A stretch of DNA of 34,674 nt, from assembly GCA_025457665.1 (NCBI GenBank), contig JALOTY010000038.1:1-34674 (forward strand). Direction: 5' to 3'. The notes beneath the pieces were generated by a model. The model had not been told where the DNA came from, did not search any database, and was given only the letters and a program-made list of their open reading frames with translations. This DNA comes from Akkermansiaceae bacterium. Its GTDB lineage: Bacteria > Verrucomicrobiota > Verrucomicrobiia > Verrucomicrobiales > Akkermansiaceae. The position numbers and the translations under genes are program-made. This document shows positions 7,601 to 15,559 of this stretch, piece after piece (position 1 is the first letter of the stretch; the number at the start of each line of letters is the position of its first letter).

Positions 7601-9644
7601 GATTCGGCAGGTCCGTGACGATGGAAACCGCGGGCAGCGAGGTTAGCGCCGCTTTGACCGATGCGGTGCCGCCGATGTCGGGATTGGAGCTGCCGATGAT
7701 TTCCGGGTCCATGCCGTAGTCGAGGAGCTGGCTGTTGATGGGGCCACTGGGCCAGCCGGGGGGAGGGGAGCCATCGGCGGACTGGGTGAGGATGTCATCG
7801 AGGAAGAGATAAGTCCGGGTGATTGTTTCCGAAGGGTCCCAGCCGGATTGGACGGCGATGACGCGCAGGGTGGTGGTGCCGGTGATGGAGATGGGTCCGG
7901 TGGCGATCTGTCCGTTCGTGGCGCTGGGCGTGGAGCCATCCGTGGTGTAACGGATCTCGGCACCCGGAGTGGTGGTGGCGAGGGTGACGGCAAAGGCGTT
8001 TTCATAGAAACCCTGCGGGACGCTGGCCGTGGGTGTGGCCACCGTGCCGAAAGATCCGGGGCTGCCATTGATCCACCCCGGAGTGGTTTCACTAGAAACA
8101 TAGTAGGCGGGCGGAAGCGTGGGATGAAGGGAGCCGGCGATCAGCTCGGGAAGGATGAGAAAACTCGTGTCCGACGTGCTCGATTTCATCCCATGGATGG
8201 CAAGCACGTTGTTGCCGGTGGGGTTGATGGACGGGAGGAAGGAGCTGAGATTGAAGCCCATTTTCCGCAGGCTCTCGCTGTTCGTGCGTGCGGCGGTGGC
8301 AGTGGAATTCCAGAGAAGCGGCGTGGGTGCGTTGTGCGATGCGGCAAAGCTGTTGTTGATCCAGGCGGCGAAGCCGTCGTTGTGACGGGTGACCAGCGAA
8401 AGCGTCGTCGCGGTGGCGGCTCCGGTGCCGATGAAGCTGTTGCGGAAGGAAGCACCGTTGCGGCTGGCCATCACGGATTGCAGGTTGGTGGCAAAGACTC
8501 CGCCCGCTCCTTCCGGCAAGGTGCTTGCGGCCAGTCCGCCTGCAGCGGTGTCGCCGACAAGCCGGAAGACTCCCGGATCAAAGGAACTGTAGGATCCGGG
8601 CGCGGCGAAGAATTCCAGGCTGTCGCCCCCTTGGCCTTCGAACATGATGACTTCGAAGGAATGAGTCCCCGCGCTGAGATTGATGGTGCCGAAGTTGTCG
8701 AGCGGACCGTGATAGCTGTCATCGACCATCAGGTCGCTGCCATTGATGCGGATGCGTCCGCCGTCGTCGGAATTGATGCCGAAGGTGTAATCGCCCGAAG
8801 TGGGGATTTGCACAAAACCGGTGGCGCGCACGGCGTAATGGTCGCCCACTCCGGCGGGGGGCAGGGCATTGTTTTCATACCGACCTTCTCCTCCTTCACC
8901 CAAGAAGTTCACCATCGGCACCGTGACCGTGGTTTCCAGAGCGATGCCCGAATCGCCTGCGGGAAGGGCGAGAAGATCGAGAGCCTCGGTCAGGCCGCCA
9001 TAGAGCGTGCCCTTCTTGAAAACATGACGCAGCGTGATCCCCGGAACGGTCAGGCCGTGACCCAGGCCACTCGGTCCGCTTGCCCATGAGCCGTCGTTGA
9101 AGCCCACCTGCCGCCAGTTGGAGGGTGGATTGGTTGAGGACTGGTTCGTCCGATAGCGGGTCGTCGCACCCGGGGCGACCCAGACCTGGCGATTGAAAAT
9201 CCGGCCGAAGGATTCATCGGCCACCTGCGGCGGGTAAGCGGCCCCGAAGTCCTGGACGACGCTGATGCCATCCGGGGCGATCAAACCGAGGTATTCGCCC
9301 CCGGCGGCGAGGGAGAAATTCGTGTGCAGCGGTGCTCCGGGTGTCCGCCGGTTTTTGCCCGATGCCCAGACGACAAGGAAGCCGCCGGGTTCGAGGCTGA
9401 CATTCGGGAAACGCCATTTGGCCGGCAGCGCGGCATTGTCCGTCAGGCACCATTGATCGAGCGAGATGGCGGTGCTGGTGGGATTGAAGATTTCGATCCA
9501 ATCCGAGAAAGCCCCATCCTCATCGGCCAAGGTCGAGGCATTGCTGGCCATGAACTCGGTGATCACCGGCTGTGCGAAAAGTCGCGGACTCGCGAGTCCC
9601 AGCAGGAAACAAACCAAAAGGGCCAGAGCGTGCTTCAAGATCAC
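4608..9644 (-). CDS. giant secreted lamin-tail / PA14 / CotH-kinase-like protein
   Basis: A ~1680-residue exported protein. Numbered from the TTG at 9686: signal peptide to ~38 (ILKHALALLVCFLLGLASPRLFA), lamin-tail domain ~39-150, PA14 domain ~265-378 (SGDYTFGINSDDGGRIRING), chitobiase-type beta-sandwich ~555-628, and CotH-like domain ~685-1000. The last contains RLRGGFSR, LDERTEADFAE and FFAHDFEHTFF with Asp984, the usual CotH acidic motif position. Then follow a second beta-sandwich ~1120-1330, a second lamin-tail domain ~1385-1500, and the module ADPDGDGRSNAEEYALATDP (~1582-1601) before a beta-rich end. GTG at 9644 is preferred because GGAAGGGG lies 12 bases upstream and it gives a compact signal peptide; TTG at 9686 is the alternative. 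CotH proteins are atypical protein kinases in spore coats; here a cell-surface or extracellular role is inferred. Confidence 0.88.
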   Translation of the reverse strand: MILKHALALLVCFLLGLASPRLFAQPVITEFMASNASTLADEDGAFSDWIEIFNPTSTAISLDQWCLTDNAALPAKWRFPNVSLEPGGFLVVWASGKNRRTPGAPLHTNFSLAAGGEYLGLIAPDGISVVQDFGAAYPPQVADESFGRIFNRQVWVAPGATTRYRTNQSSTNPPSNWRQVGFNDGSWASGPSGLGHGLTVPGITLRHVFKKGTLYGGLTEALDLLALPAGDSGIALETTVTVPMVNFLGEGGEGRYENNALPPAGVGDHYAVRATGFVQIPTSGDYTFGINSDDGGRIRINGSDLMVDDSYHGPLDNFGTINLSAGTHSFEVIMFEGQGGDSLEFFAAPGSYSSFDPGVFRLVGDTAAGGLAASTLPEGAGGVFATNLQSVMASRNGASFRNSFIGTGAATATTLSLVTRHNDGFAAWINNSFAASHNAPTPLLWNSTATAARTNSESLRKMGFNLSSFLPSINPTGNNVLAIHGMKSSTSDTSFLILPELIAGSLHPTLPPAYYVSSETTPGWINGSPGSFGTVATPTASVPQGFYENAFAVTLATTTPGAEIRYTTDGSTPSATNGQIATGPISITGTTTLRVIAVQSGWDPSETITRTYLFLDDILTQSADGSPPPGWPSGPINSQLLDYGMDPEIIGSSNPDIGGTASVKAALTSLPAVSIVTDLPNLFDINGSQGIYTNPYGRGLAWERPASLEWIEPPDASNPNGRAAFQVNAGLRLRGGFSRSTENPKHSFRFFFRSDYGPTKLEYPLFGPRGAQIFDQIDFRTAQNYSWAFGGDDNNTFLREEATRQAQLDMGQPASRVRYFHLFLNGQYWGLFNLDERTEADFAETYFGGDSTQWDVVKAEQTAGYTVGATDGNLNAWQDLWNKGKIHRDQPTNANYFRLMGRAADGVTATTDPVLLDVDNLIDYLLLTFWTGNLDGCTSAFLGNDRANNWFGSRRRDNNPGQGFRFFAHDFEHTFFNPFEDRTGPYSFPNEEDFAFSNPLFLHQDLLANAEYRIRWADRIHKHLFNGGALETTPWLNRINRLATSVEPAIIAESARWGDAKSEIPKTKQTWLGARNSLLSYFPQRSPIVLQQLRDDGLYPAIDAPTLTPFGSYQESGVELTLSAPSGGTIHYMADGSDPRAVGGALRPGALTHVSSTSNETLIPWSAAGWRYLSDGSNQGSAWRLSAFNDGPWSSGTAELGYGDGDEATVIPITESSPGQKTATSYFRRTFQVTDPATITGLSAQVEYDDGYAIYLNGTRIGGNLPENPAHNYFTGSAIEDSIDTLSIDPALLVAGTNLLAIEIHQANPTSSDVSMNASLSAVRSTTPTPIFLTGNGARTFRSRVRDGSTWSALTEATFLLETDPASSSNPAISKIHYHPTDPSPAEIGAGFDDASDFEYIELLNTGTRHVDLTGLLLSGGVRFDFNTATTGRTLAPGARLLVVANQDAFDYRYGAGLPVAGRFSGNLNNAGETLLLLNGDDEILRSVTYDDAAPWPLAADGNGPALVRRHPAESGGDNDPEGWTAAGSFSGSPGLPDSPMPGTFDAWAAGRFSPAQLAASASSAPGADPDGDGRSNAEEYALATDPVTADRPRIRFVWRDDGSVRRPAIEVRRPQFPTDLSYELLASDSLDGGWTVVTTFATDATPAGAGREDAVFVDPTATTSPTRFLRIRATWTP

Positions 9645-9796
9645 TGGCGCACTTTGCCCCTTCCAGGCCCGTGGGGCAATGGCCAATCACCCGGGACCTG
9701 CGTTTCGTTTCCCCGGGATCCTCGTGCCAATCCCGATGTTCCCGCCCACCTCGCCTGCCGATATCTCAGGCTGGGAGCCCGCATGGGGGAGGTCCG

Positions 9797-9813
9797 TTTC
9801 GCCCTCGGCGAAA
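9797..9813. other. hairpin in the gap between UPF0173 and LTD genes
   Basis: TTTCGCC and GGCGAAA form a 7-bp stem with a 3-base loop just past the UPF0173 stop. No T-run follows on the minus strand, so this is at best a weak terminator or an mRNA 3' stabiliser. Confidence 0.35.
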
Positions 9814-9845
9814 TGGGATGCGTCCGGATCCCCCGAAGTGACCTG

Positions 9846-10529
9846 TTAGAGAGCGATGCTTTCGCCGATCGCGGGCAGCAGCAGTTCGACCCCGCGGGTG
9901 GCGAATTCGGCTCGTGCCTCCTGGGCATCGATCTGGATGGGTGGAAAAGTATCGTAGTGGACGCCCACCACGCGGCTCGCGCCGGTCCATTGGGCGGCGA
10001 TGGCGGCATCGTTGGGGCCCATGGTGAAATTGTCGCCGATGCAGAGCACGGCGAAATCGAGCCGATGGAATTCTCCGATGATTTTCTGATCCGCATGCAG
10101 GGCGGTATCGCCGGAAACGTAGAAGGAGCCCTCGGGAGTTTCGATGACGAAGCCCGCCGGATTTCCGCCGGATGAGCCGTCGGGCAGCGTGGAGGAGTGG
10201 ACGGCGTTGACCATTTTCACCCGACCGAAGGGGAAACGGAAGGCTCCGCCGTGATTCATCGGGTGGGCATTCGTCACGCCTTGCGATTGGAACCAGGTCA
10301 CGATTTCGAAGTTCGATATCAGCACCGCCCCCGTGCGCCCGAGGATGCGTGCGGCATCGGCCACGTGATCGGCGTGACCATGGGTGAGGAGGACGTAGTC
10401 GGCTTCGATGGCATCGACATCGATGTCCCGAGCCAATTCGTTCGGTGTGATGAAGGGGTCGAAGAGGAGCTTGGTGCCGCAGGCGAGTTCCACGGCGAAA
10501 CTCGCATGACCGTAGTAGGTGAGTTTCAT
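9846..10529 (-). CDS. UPF0173-type metal-dependent hydrolase (metallo-beta-lactamase fold)
   Basis: The protein has 227 residues, the usual length for UPF0173. It opens with MKLTYYGHASFAVE and carries the metal motif T49-H-G-H-A-D54-H55, a further His at 111 (NAVHSS), Asp141 in SGDTALH, and His191 in VGVHYDTF. These are the di-metal ligands of the metallo-beta-lactamase fold, so a hydrolase is well supported. The physiological substrate of UPF0173 proteins is unknown to me. No signal peptide, so cytoplasmic. It lies 22 bases after the FKBP gene on the same strand, probably cotranscribed. Confidence 0.92.
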   Translation of the reverse strand: MKLTYYGHASFAVELACGTKLLFDPFITPNELARDIDVDAIEADYVLLTHGHADHVADAARILGRTGAVLISNFEIVTWFQSQGVTNAHPMNHGGAFRFPFGRVKMVNAVHSSTLPDGSSGGNPAGFVIETPEGSFYVSGDTALHADQKIIGEFHRLDFAVLCIGDNFTMGPNDAAIAAQWTGASRVVGVHYDTFPPIQIDAQEARAEFATRGVELLLPAIGESIAL

Positions 10530-10551
10530 GGCAGGGGTGGTTGTGGGAAAA

Positions 10552-11364
10552 TCATTCGCCCGAGCCTTGTTCGGCGCCGGGGAGGATGCCGCCGGGGTGT
10601 TGCGGGGCGTCCTCGATCTTCACCAGTTCAATTTCGAAGATGAGCACGGAGTTCGGACCGATGGCGGAGCTGCGGCGTTGGTCGGCGTAGGCGAGTTCGC
10701 TCGGGATGAAGAGACGCCACTTCGCGCCCACGTCCATGAGCTTGAGGGCTTCCTTCATGCCATCGATGACTTCCAGGCGCATCGCTATGGGTTCACCTTC
10801 GGGCGAGGCATCGAATTGGGTGCCATCAATGAGCGTGCCGCGGTAGTTCACCAGGAATTGTTTGTCCGGCGTGCCTTCTTTCGGGGCCACGTATTTTTCG
10901 CCGTTGCCGGCGGTGATGACCTCATATTGCAGGCCGCTTTTGAGCGTGGTGACGCCTTCCTTGGAGGCATTTGCGGCCAGGAAAGCCTTGCCGGCCTCGA
11001 GGTTGCGGGCGGCGAGTTCGGTTTCGCGTTTTTGCAGCAGGTCGCCCAGGGCCTGCATGGCGGCGGCGAGTTTTTCCTCATCCACGGCGGAATCCTCGCG
11101 TTTGAATCCGGCGAGGAATCCTTCGATGAAACGGGTCATCTCGATATCGTCGGGAGTGATGCCGAAGTTGCCGTATCTTTCACCGAACTCCCCACCGGTC
11201 CGCAGGCCGAGGGCGTAGGAGGAATCGGACTTCACTGCGGCGGCATCCGGCGCGGGGGTTTCCGAGGCCTCGGCTTCTGCCGGTTTTTCCTTGTCCTGAG
11301 CGGGCAGCGGGGTCGGCAGGGCCAGGCCGAGGGCGAGGATGCCGGTGAAGAAAATCGGTTTCAT
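10552..11364 (-). CDS. exported FKBP-type peptidyl-prolyl cis-trans isomerase
   Basis: The product has 270 residues. Residues 1-22 (MKPIFFTGILALGLALPTPLPA) form a signal peptide, followed by an acidic, Ala/Glu/Pro-rich linker. Residues ~46-135 match the helical FKBP N-terminal dimerisation domain (YALGLRTGGEFGER). The catalytic FKBP domain follows at ~165-252 (FLVNYRGTLIDGTQFDAS, WRLFIPSELAYADQR, VLIFEIELVKIE). This is the Mip/FkpA architecture, predicted to assist folding in the periplasm. The ATG at 11364 is chosen over an upstream in-frame start at 11448 because it begins the signal peptide directly and has AGGGTGG upstream. The tail PGGILPGAEQGSGE is low-complexity. Confidence 0.92.
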   Translation of the reverse strand: MKPIFFTGILALGLALPTPLPAQDKEKPAEAEASETPAPDAAAVKSDSSYALGLRTGGEFGERYGNFGITPDDIEMTRFIEGFLAGFKREDSAVDEEKLAAAMQALGDLLQKRETELAARNLEAGKAFLAANASKEGVTTLKSGLQYEVITAGNGEKYVAPKEGTPDKQFLVNYRGTLIDGTQFDASPEGEPIAMRLEVIDGMKEALKLMDVGAKWRLFIPSELAYADQRRSSAIGPNSVLIFEIELVKIEDAPQHPGGILPGAEQGSGE

Positions 11365-11484
11365 GTGCCGCCACCCTAGGCAGGGCTTGCAGCGATGCAA
11401 GACGGGATGCAGCGCGCGGCGGGCTGGTGGCACCGCGCGCTTTGTCATTGGTCAAGCGGGCCGCCAACGGCTATTTCCCAGTGC

Positions 11485-12516
11485 ATGGACGACACGCCCC
11501 GACCGCCCCGCCGCAAACGATACGCCGGCAAGAACCCGCGGCGCTTCGAGGAAAAATACAAGGAACACCAGCCCGAACGCTACGCCGAGACCATCGGCAA
11601 GGTCATCGAAGCCGGCAAAACCCCGGCGGGCATGCATGTCCCGATCATGGTGGAGGAATGCCTTGAGGCGCTTGCTTTGGCGCCGGGGCAATGGGGGATC
11701 GATGCCACGCTCGGATACGGCGGCCATGCCCGCGAGATTCTCGGGCGGATCGCCCCGGGCGGGCATCTCATCGGGCTCGATGTCGATCCGATCGAGCAAC
11801 CCCGCACGCTGGCGCGGCTTCGTGATTTGGGATTCGGCGAGGATGCCTTCACCGCCGTGTCATCGAACTATGCCGGCATCCGCAAGGTGCTCGATCAGCG
11901 GGAAAGGGCGGCGGTGGATTTCCTTTTCGCCGATCTCGGCTGCTCGTCGATGCAGGTGGACAATCCTTTGCGTGGATTCACCTTCAAGAGCGAGGGTCCG
12001 CTGGACATGCGCATGAATCCGACCCGCGGGATTCCCGCTTCGGAGTGGCTGGAAAAATCCTCGGTCGCGAAAGTCGCGCAGGCCCTTTTGGAAAACTCCG
12101 ATGAACCCCGTGCGGAGGAGATTGCCGAGGGTATCGCTGGCAGGCATCTGCCGACCACCCGTGCTCTGGTCGATGCGCTGCGTGCCATCCCGGTCCTCGC
12201 GACCATGGATGCGGAGCGCGCGGAGTTGGCCATACGACGGGTGTTTCAGGCGATCCGTATCGAAGTGAACGGGGAATTCAGCGCCTTGGATTCCTTTCTA
12301 CGACAAGTCCCGTACTGCCTGGTGCCCGGGGGGCGTGTGGTCGTTCTCACCTTCCATTCCGGCGAAGACCGTCGGGTGAAAAAGGCCTTTCAAGCGGGCC
12401 TGCGCGAGGGTCATTTCAGCGCGGTGTCCGATGGCGTGGTCATCGCTTCCCCGGCGGAACGTCGGCTCAACCCGCGCAGCATCCCTGCCAAGCTCCGCTG
12501 GGCCTTGCGGGCCTGA
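11485..12516 (+). CDS. rsmH: 16S rRNA (cytosine1402-N4)-methyltransferase RsmH
   Basis: RsmH (MraW) methylates N4 of C1402 in 16S rRNA using S-adenosylmethionine. The SAM loop reads DATLGYGGHAREIL, followed by HLIGLDVDP, FLFADLGCSSMQVDNPLRGF, GPLDMRMNP, and the C-terminal LTFHSGEDRRVK and NPRSIPAKLRWA, all family signatures. The ATG at 11485 gives 343 residues with a ~48-residue Arg/Lys/Pro-rich extension (PRPPRRKRYAGKNPRRFEEK) before the core HVPIMVEECLEAL; an extra upstream start is possible but lacks family support. Unlike most bacteria, no mraZ, ftsL or ftsI flanks it; the neighbours are an FKBP gene (divergent) and a membrane protein gene (convergent). The basic extension may bind rRNA, which is inference. 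Confidence 0.95.
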   Translation: MDDTPRPPRRKRYAGKNPRRFEEKYKEHQPERYAETIGKVIEAGKTPAGMHVPIMVEECLEALALAPGQWGIDATLGYGGHAREILGRIAPGGHLIGLDVDPIEQPRTLARLRDLGFGEDAFTAVSSNYAGIRKVLDQRERAAVDFLFADLGCSSMQVDNPLRGFTFKSEGPLDMRMNPTRGIPASEWLEKSSVAKVAQALLENSDEPRAEEIAEGIAGRHLPTTRALVDALRAIPVLATMDAERAELAIRRVFQAIRIEVNGEFSALDSFLRQVPYCLVPGGRVVVLTFHSGEDRRVKKAFQAGLREGHFSAVSDGVVIASPAERRLNPRSIPAKLRWALRA

Positions 12517-12526
12517 TCGTTGCCGC

Positions 12527-13324
12527 TCAAACCCAGCCTTCCAGCACCATCAGCCGCTTCGGCCGGGTGGGATGCTGGACGAGGCGCACGGGCTCGCCGA
12601 CTTCCTTGGCATAGGTCAGCGCCTCCACTTCGGACTCAAGATGCCTGCGGATCTGGATGGTGCCCGGTTCGCGCAGCCATTGGAGGGTGAACTTGAAAAC
12701 GTTCTGGCCATTGATCTCGGTGCGGGTCCGCTCCGCGCTGAGGACTTTGGCCTGGACCAGCCGGCCATTTCGCAACAACCCGAGCCGCCGCGCCCGGCCC
12801 CACCAGGGAGCGAGCGCCAAGCCATAGCCAAGCAGGGGAAAGACCAGCACGAAGGCTGCCCCGAGGCTGCCGCGGGACATCCGCATGCCTTGCGGGCAGT
12901 GGAGGTCAGGACGACCCGGATGCACCCGCACGCCGAGGGCACTGCCGGGTTTGGGGCCTTTTCCTGTGATGTATCCGGTGCTGCGACGGTCCTCACCGGC
13001 GATTTGAAAATCCACCTCCACCTTGCGAACACTCACGCCGTTGATCGAAAGATGGGTCGATTCGTTCGACACCACCTTGCCCGGCATTTCCACGGGTGAA
13101 GAGCCGTCCAGAAACCATTGGTGAAATTGGCGCAGCGGCAGAAAGAGAAAGCAAAACACCAGGCCAAAGGTGCCAAACAACAAGCCAAAGCCACAGACCG
13201 CCTTCGATCCCTTCATCAACTTCAGCCGCTTCTTCAGCTCGGGCGGAACTTCGCGCGGTGCCGGCATGGCTAGAAACCGCTCCACGTCGCGAAGCGCGTT
13301 GTGATCGATGGGCGGACCAATCAT
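12527..13324 (-). CDS. two-TM membrane protein, DUF3592-like
   Basis: The protein has 265 residues. A cytoplasmic N-terminus (MIGPPIDHNALRDVERFLAMP) leads to a first membrane segment at ~42-64 (GFGLLFGTFGLVFCFLFLPL). A beta-rich loop with GKVVSNESTHLSINGVSVRK follows, then a second membrane segment at ~152-174 and a C-terminal beta-rich part (NGRLVQAKVLSAERTRTEIN). The alternation of a membrane segment with two related V-x-G-K-V or V-x-A-K-V strands resembles DUF3592 proteins, whose function is unknown. The start at 13324 lies 10 bases past the dxr stop, so it is likely the last gene of the cdsA-dxr operon. Its stop faces the rsmH stop, 10 bases away. Confidence 0.75.
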   Translation of the reverse strand: MIGPPIDHNALRDVERFLAMPAPREVPPELKKRLKLMKGSKAVCGFGLLFGTFGLVFCFLFLPLRQFHQWFLDGSSPVEMPGKVVSNESTHLSINGVSVRKVEVDFQIAGEDRRSTGYITGKGPKPGSALGVRVHPGRPDLHCPQGMRMSRGSLGAAFVLVFPLLGYGLALAPWWGRARRLGLLRNGRLVQAKVLSAERTRTEINGQNVFKFTLQWLREPGTIQIRRHLESEVEALTYAKEVGEPVRLVQHPTRPKRLMVLEGWV

Positions 13325-13334
13325 TTCAGAGTTG

Positions 13335-14504
13335 TTAGATCGATCCCGATGCCAGGATCGAGGCCGCTTCCCGGCGTGCCCAGGCATCGGCGGCGATGAC
13401 GGCATCGAGCGAATCCGCAGGTCCAAGCGTGTGCGCGGCCATGACTTTCCCGACGAGTCGCCAGATCCCCGGGAAGGCGAGTTTGCGGGAGACGAAGGCA
13501 TCGACCGCGACTTCATTGGCGGCATTGAAGACCGCAGGCAGCGTGCCGCCTTTCAAGCCCGCCTCACGGGCGAGGCCGAGAGCGGGAAAGACCTCATCGC
13601 GCGGGGCCTCGAAGTCGAGTTTCGCCAGCTTCGCGAAATCGAGTTTTTCCAGCCCGCCATCGACCCGCTCCGGCCAGGTCAGCGCATATTGGATGGGGAA
13701 AACCATGTCCGTGCGGCTGAGCTGCGCGAGGACCGAGCCATCGATGAATTCAACCATCGAGTGCACGATGCTCTGCGGGTGGACGACCACATCGATCTTC
13801 TCCATGCCGATTCCGAAAAGCCAGCGGGCCTCGATCATTTCCAGGCCCTTGTTGAAGAGGGTGGCGGAATCGATGGTGATCTTCGGCCCCATGTCCCAGG
13901 TGGGATGTTTGAGGGCCCTTTCCACCGTGACCGTTTCCAACTCATCGGCCGGGGTGGTGCGGAAGGGTCCGCCGGAAGCTGTTAGAATGAGCCGTGAGAC
14001 CTCGGCGGCACCACCGCGATGGCCATCGAGGCACTGGAAAATCGCATTGTGCTCGGAATCCACCGGCAGGATCCGCACGCCGCGGCGCTGGGCGGCGGCG
14101 GTCACGACCTCCCCGGCCATGACGAGGATTTCCTTGGATGCCACGGCGAGGTCCTTGCCGGCATCGATCGCCGCCAGCGCCGGAGCCAGGCCGGCGGTGC
14201 CGACAATGGCGACGAGCACGATATCCGCCTCGGCGAGGCAGGCCAGTTCGCAGAGGCCCTCGCGGCCCACCCTCACGCGGACGTCGGCGGGCAGTTTCGC
14301 GCGCAGTTCGGCTTCGCGGGAGGCATCGCTGATCGCCACTTCGCGCACGCCGGTTTCGCGCACCTGGGCGACGAGTTTGTCGATGCTGGCATTGGCCGCG
14401 AGGCCGATCAATTCGATCTGTTCGGGCAGTCGTCGTGCCACCTCCAGGGTGGAGCATCCGATCGATCCCGTGGATCCGAGCAGGACCACCTTCTTGCGTT
14501 TCAT
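13335..14504 (-). CDS. dxr: 1-deoxy-D-xylulose 5-phosphate reductoisomerase
   Basis: Dxr converts DXP to MEP with NADPH, the committed step of the MEP isoprenoid pathway. At 389 residues it is of normal length. NADPH loop G10-S-T-G-S-I-G16; adenine-side motif ASKE (122-125); metal ligands Asp149 and Glu151 in DSEHNAIFQ, plus Glu222; substrate residues Ser177 in SGGPF, His200, Ser213, Asn218 and Lys219 within MGPKITIDSATLFNKGLEMIEA-type sequence. All key residues are present. The ATG at 14504 overlaps the cdsA stop in an ATGA, so translation is coupled. A longer in-frame reading to 14708 is only shadow sequence of cdsA. Confidence 0.97.
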   Translation of the reverse strand: MKRKKVVLLGSTGSIGCSTLEVARRLPEQIELIGLAANASIDKLVAQVRETGVREVAISDASREAELRAKLPADVRVRVGREGLCELACLAEADIVLVAIVGTAGLAPALAAIDAGKDLAVASKEILVMAGEVVTAAAQRRGVRILPVDSEHNAIFQCLDGHRGGAAEVSRLILTASGGPFRTTPADELETVTVERALKHPTWDMGPKITIDSATLFNKGLEMIEARWLFGIGMEKIDVVVHPQSIVHSMVEFIDGSVLAQLSRTDMVFPIQYALTWPERVDGGLEKLDFAKLAKLDFEAPRDEVFPALGLAREAGLKGGTLPAVFNAANEVAVDAFVSRKLAFPGIWRLVGKVMAAHTLGPADSLDAVIAADAWARREAASILASGSI

Positions 14505-15469
14505 CCCAGCGCCACCCATTTCAGATAGAAGTAAAGGACCGGTGCGGTGAAGCACAGCGAGTCGATGAGATCGAGCGCGCCGCCGATGCCCGGGAGCATG
14601 TGTCCGGAATCCTTCACGCTCAGGCTGCGTTTCACCACGCTTTCCGCGAGGTCCCCGACCACGGCGAGCAGGGCGAGGGCCACGCTCAGGGCGATGACCT
14701 GCGGCCATGAGCCGAGCACGCGGAGGCCGGTGGCGAAGCCGGGGACGTCTTCATGGAAAATCGCGTAGAGCCCGCAGCCGGCGAGCAGCGCGAAAAAGAT
14801 CGCCCCGCCGAAGCCCTGCCAGGTTTTCCCCGGGCTCACGTGGGGAATCATCTTGTGGCGACCGATCATCGATCCCACGATGTAGGCGCCCATGTCCGTG
14901 AATTTCGTCACCGCGATCATCCACAGCAGCACCATGGCACCCGGCACCTCTCCTTCGCCCGGCACCATGAAAACCAGCCGCGCCGCGAAATTGAAGAGGA
15001 AGGCGAGATAGATGAATCCCAGCACGTTCGAGGCCACCGCCTGCATCGCTTCCAGCCCGCGGATGGGATATCTCAGTTGCAGGAAAAAGGCCCCGGCGAT
15101 CGCCGCGAAGATGGCCATGCCATCGAGCCGGTCCGGCAGGCTGGGATCACCGCCGCCTAACAGCATCGCATAAAGCGCCACCGAATAGACGGCGGCCAGC
15201 AGCATGCCATAGCGGGGGAAACATTTCACCCCGCCGGCCTTGAGCATGCGGAAGTATTCGATCGTGGCGATCATCACCAGCAGGCCGATGAGGGCGACGT
15301 AGGCCCAGGCCCAGCGGCTGGCGAATGCCGCCGTCACCACCGCCCACAAACCCACCGTGCTGGCGGTCCGTTTGGCGAAAACCCGGGCCTTCGATTCCGC
15401 GGGCGGGGATGTCGGTGTGGGAGTCAACGGGCCGCATCCAATCGGGCAATCGCCGGGCTTGCAATTCAT
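14501..15469 (-). CDS. cdsA: phosphatidate cytidylyltransferase
   Basis: CdsA makes CDP-diacylglycerol from phosphatidic acid and CTP in the inner membrane. The product has 322 residues with about eight hydrophobic segments. Diagnostic sequences are HVSPGKTWQGFGGAIF, VGDLAESVVKRSLSVKDS and LPGIGGALDLIDSL at the C-terminus. In the classical signature the last part reads PGHGG..DR.DS; here His is Ile and Arg is Leu, while both Asp residues remain. The N-terminal ~40 residues are Cys- and Pro-rich. The start at 15469 is supported by GGAAAGG upstream. Its TGA overlaps the dxr ATG. Divergent from the EF-hand gene across 90 bases that should hold promoters for both. Confidence 0.93.
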   Translation of the reverse strand: MNCKPGDCPIGCGPLTPTPTSPPAESKARVFAKRTASTVGLWAVVTAAFASRWAWAYVALIGLLVMIATIEYFRMLKAGGVKCFPRYGMLLAAVYSVALYAMLLGGGDPSLPDRLDGMAIFAAIAGAFFLQLRYPIRGLEAMQAVASNVLGFIYLAFLFNFAARLVFMVPGEGEVPGAMVLLWMIAVTKFTDMGAYIVGSMIGRHKMIPHVSPGKTWQGFGGAIFFALLAGCGLYAIFHEDVPGFATGLRVLGSWPQVIALSVALALLAVVGDLAESVVKRSLSVKDSGHMLPGIGGALDLIDSLCFTAPVLYFYLKWVALG

Positions 15470-15559
15470 TCCGCAACCTTTCCGTGAATCCCGTGTTTGC
15501 CGATTTGGAAACGGGCGGCCGGCCGATTCCGCCAACTTGAAATCCGAATCCACAGAACC

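Noticed and set aside
9645..9686. Upstream TTG start for the giant LTD/CotH protein
   Set aside because: It lacks a good ribosome site and adds 14 residues before the signal peptide, whereas GTG 9644 has GGAAGGGG upstream. Not excluded.
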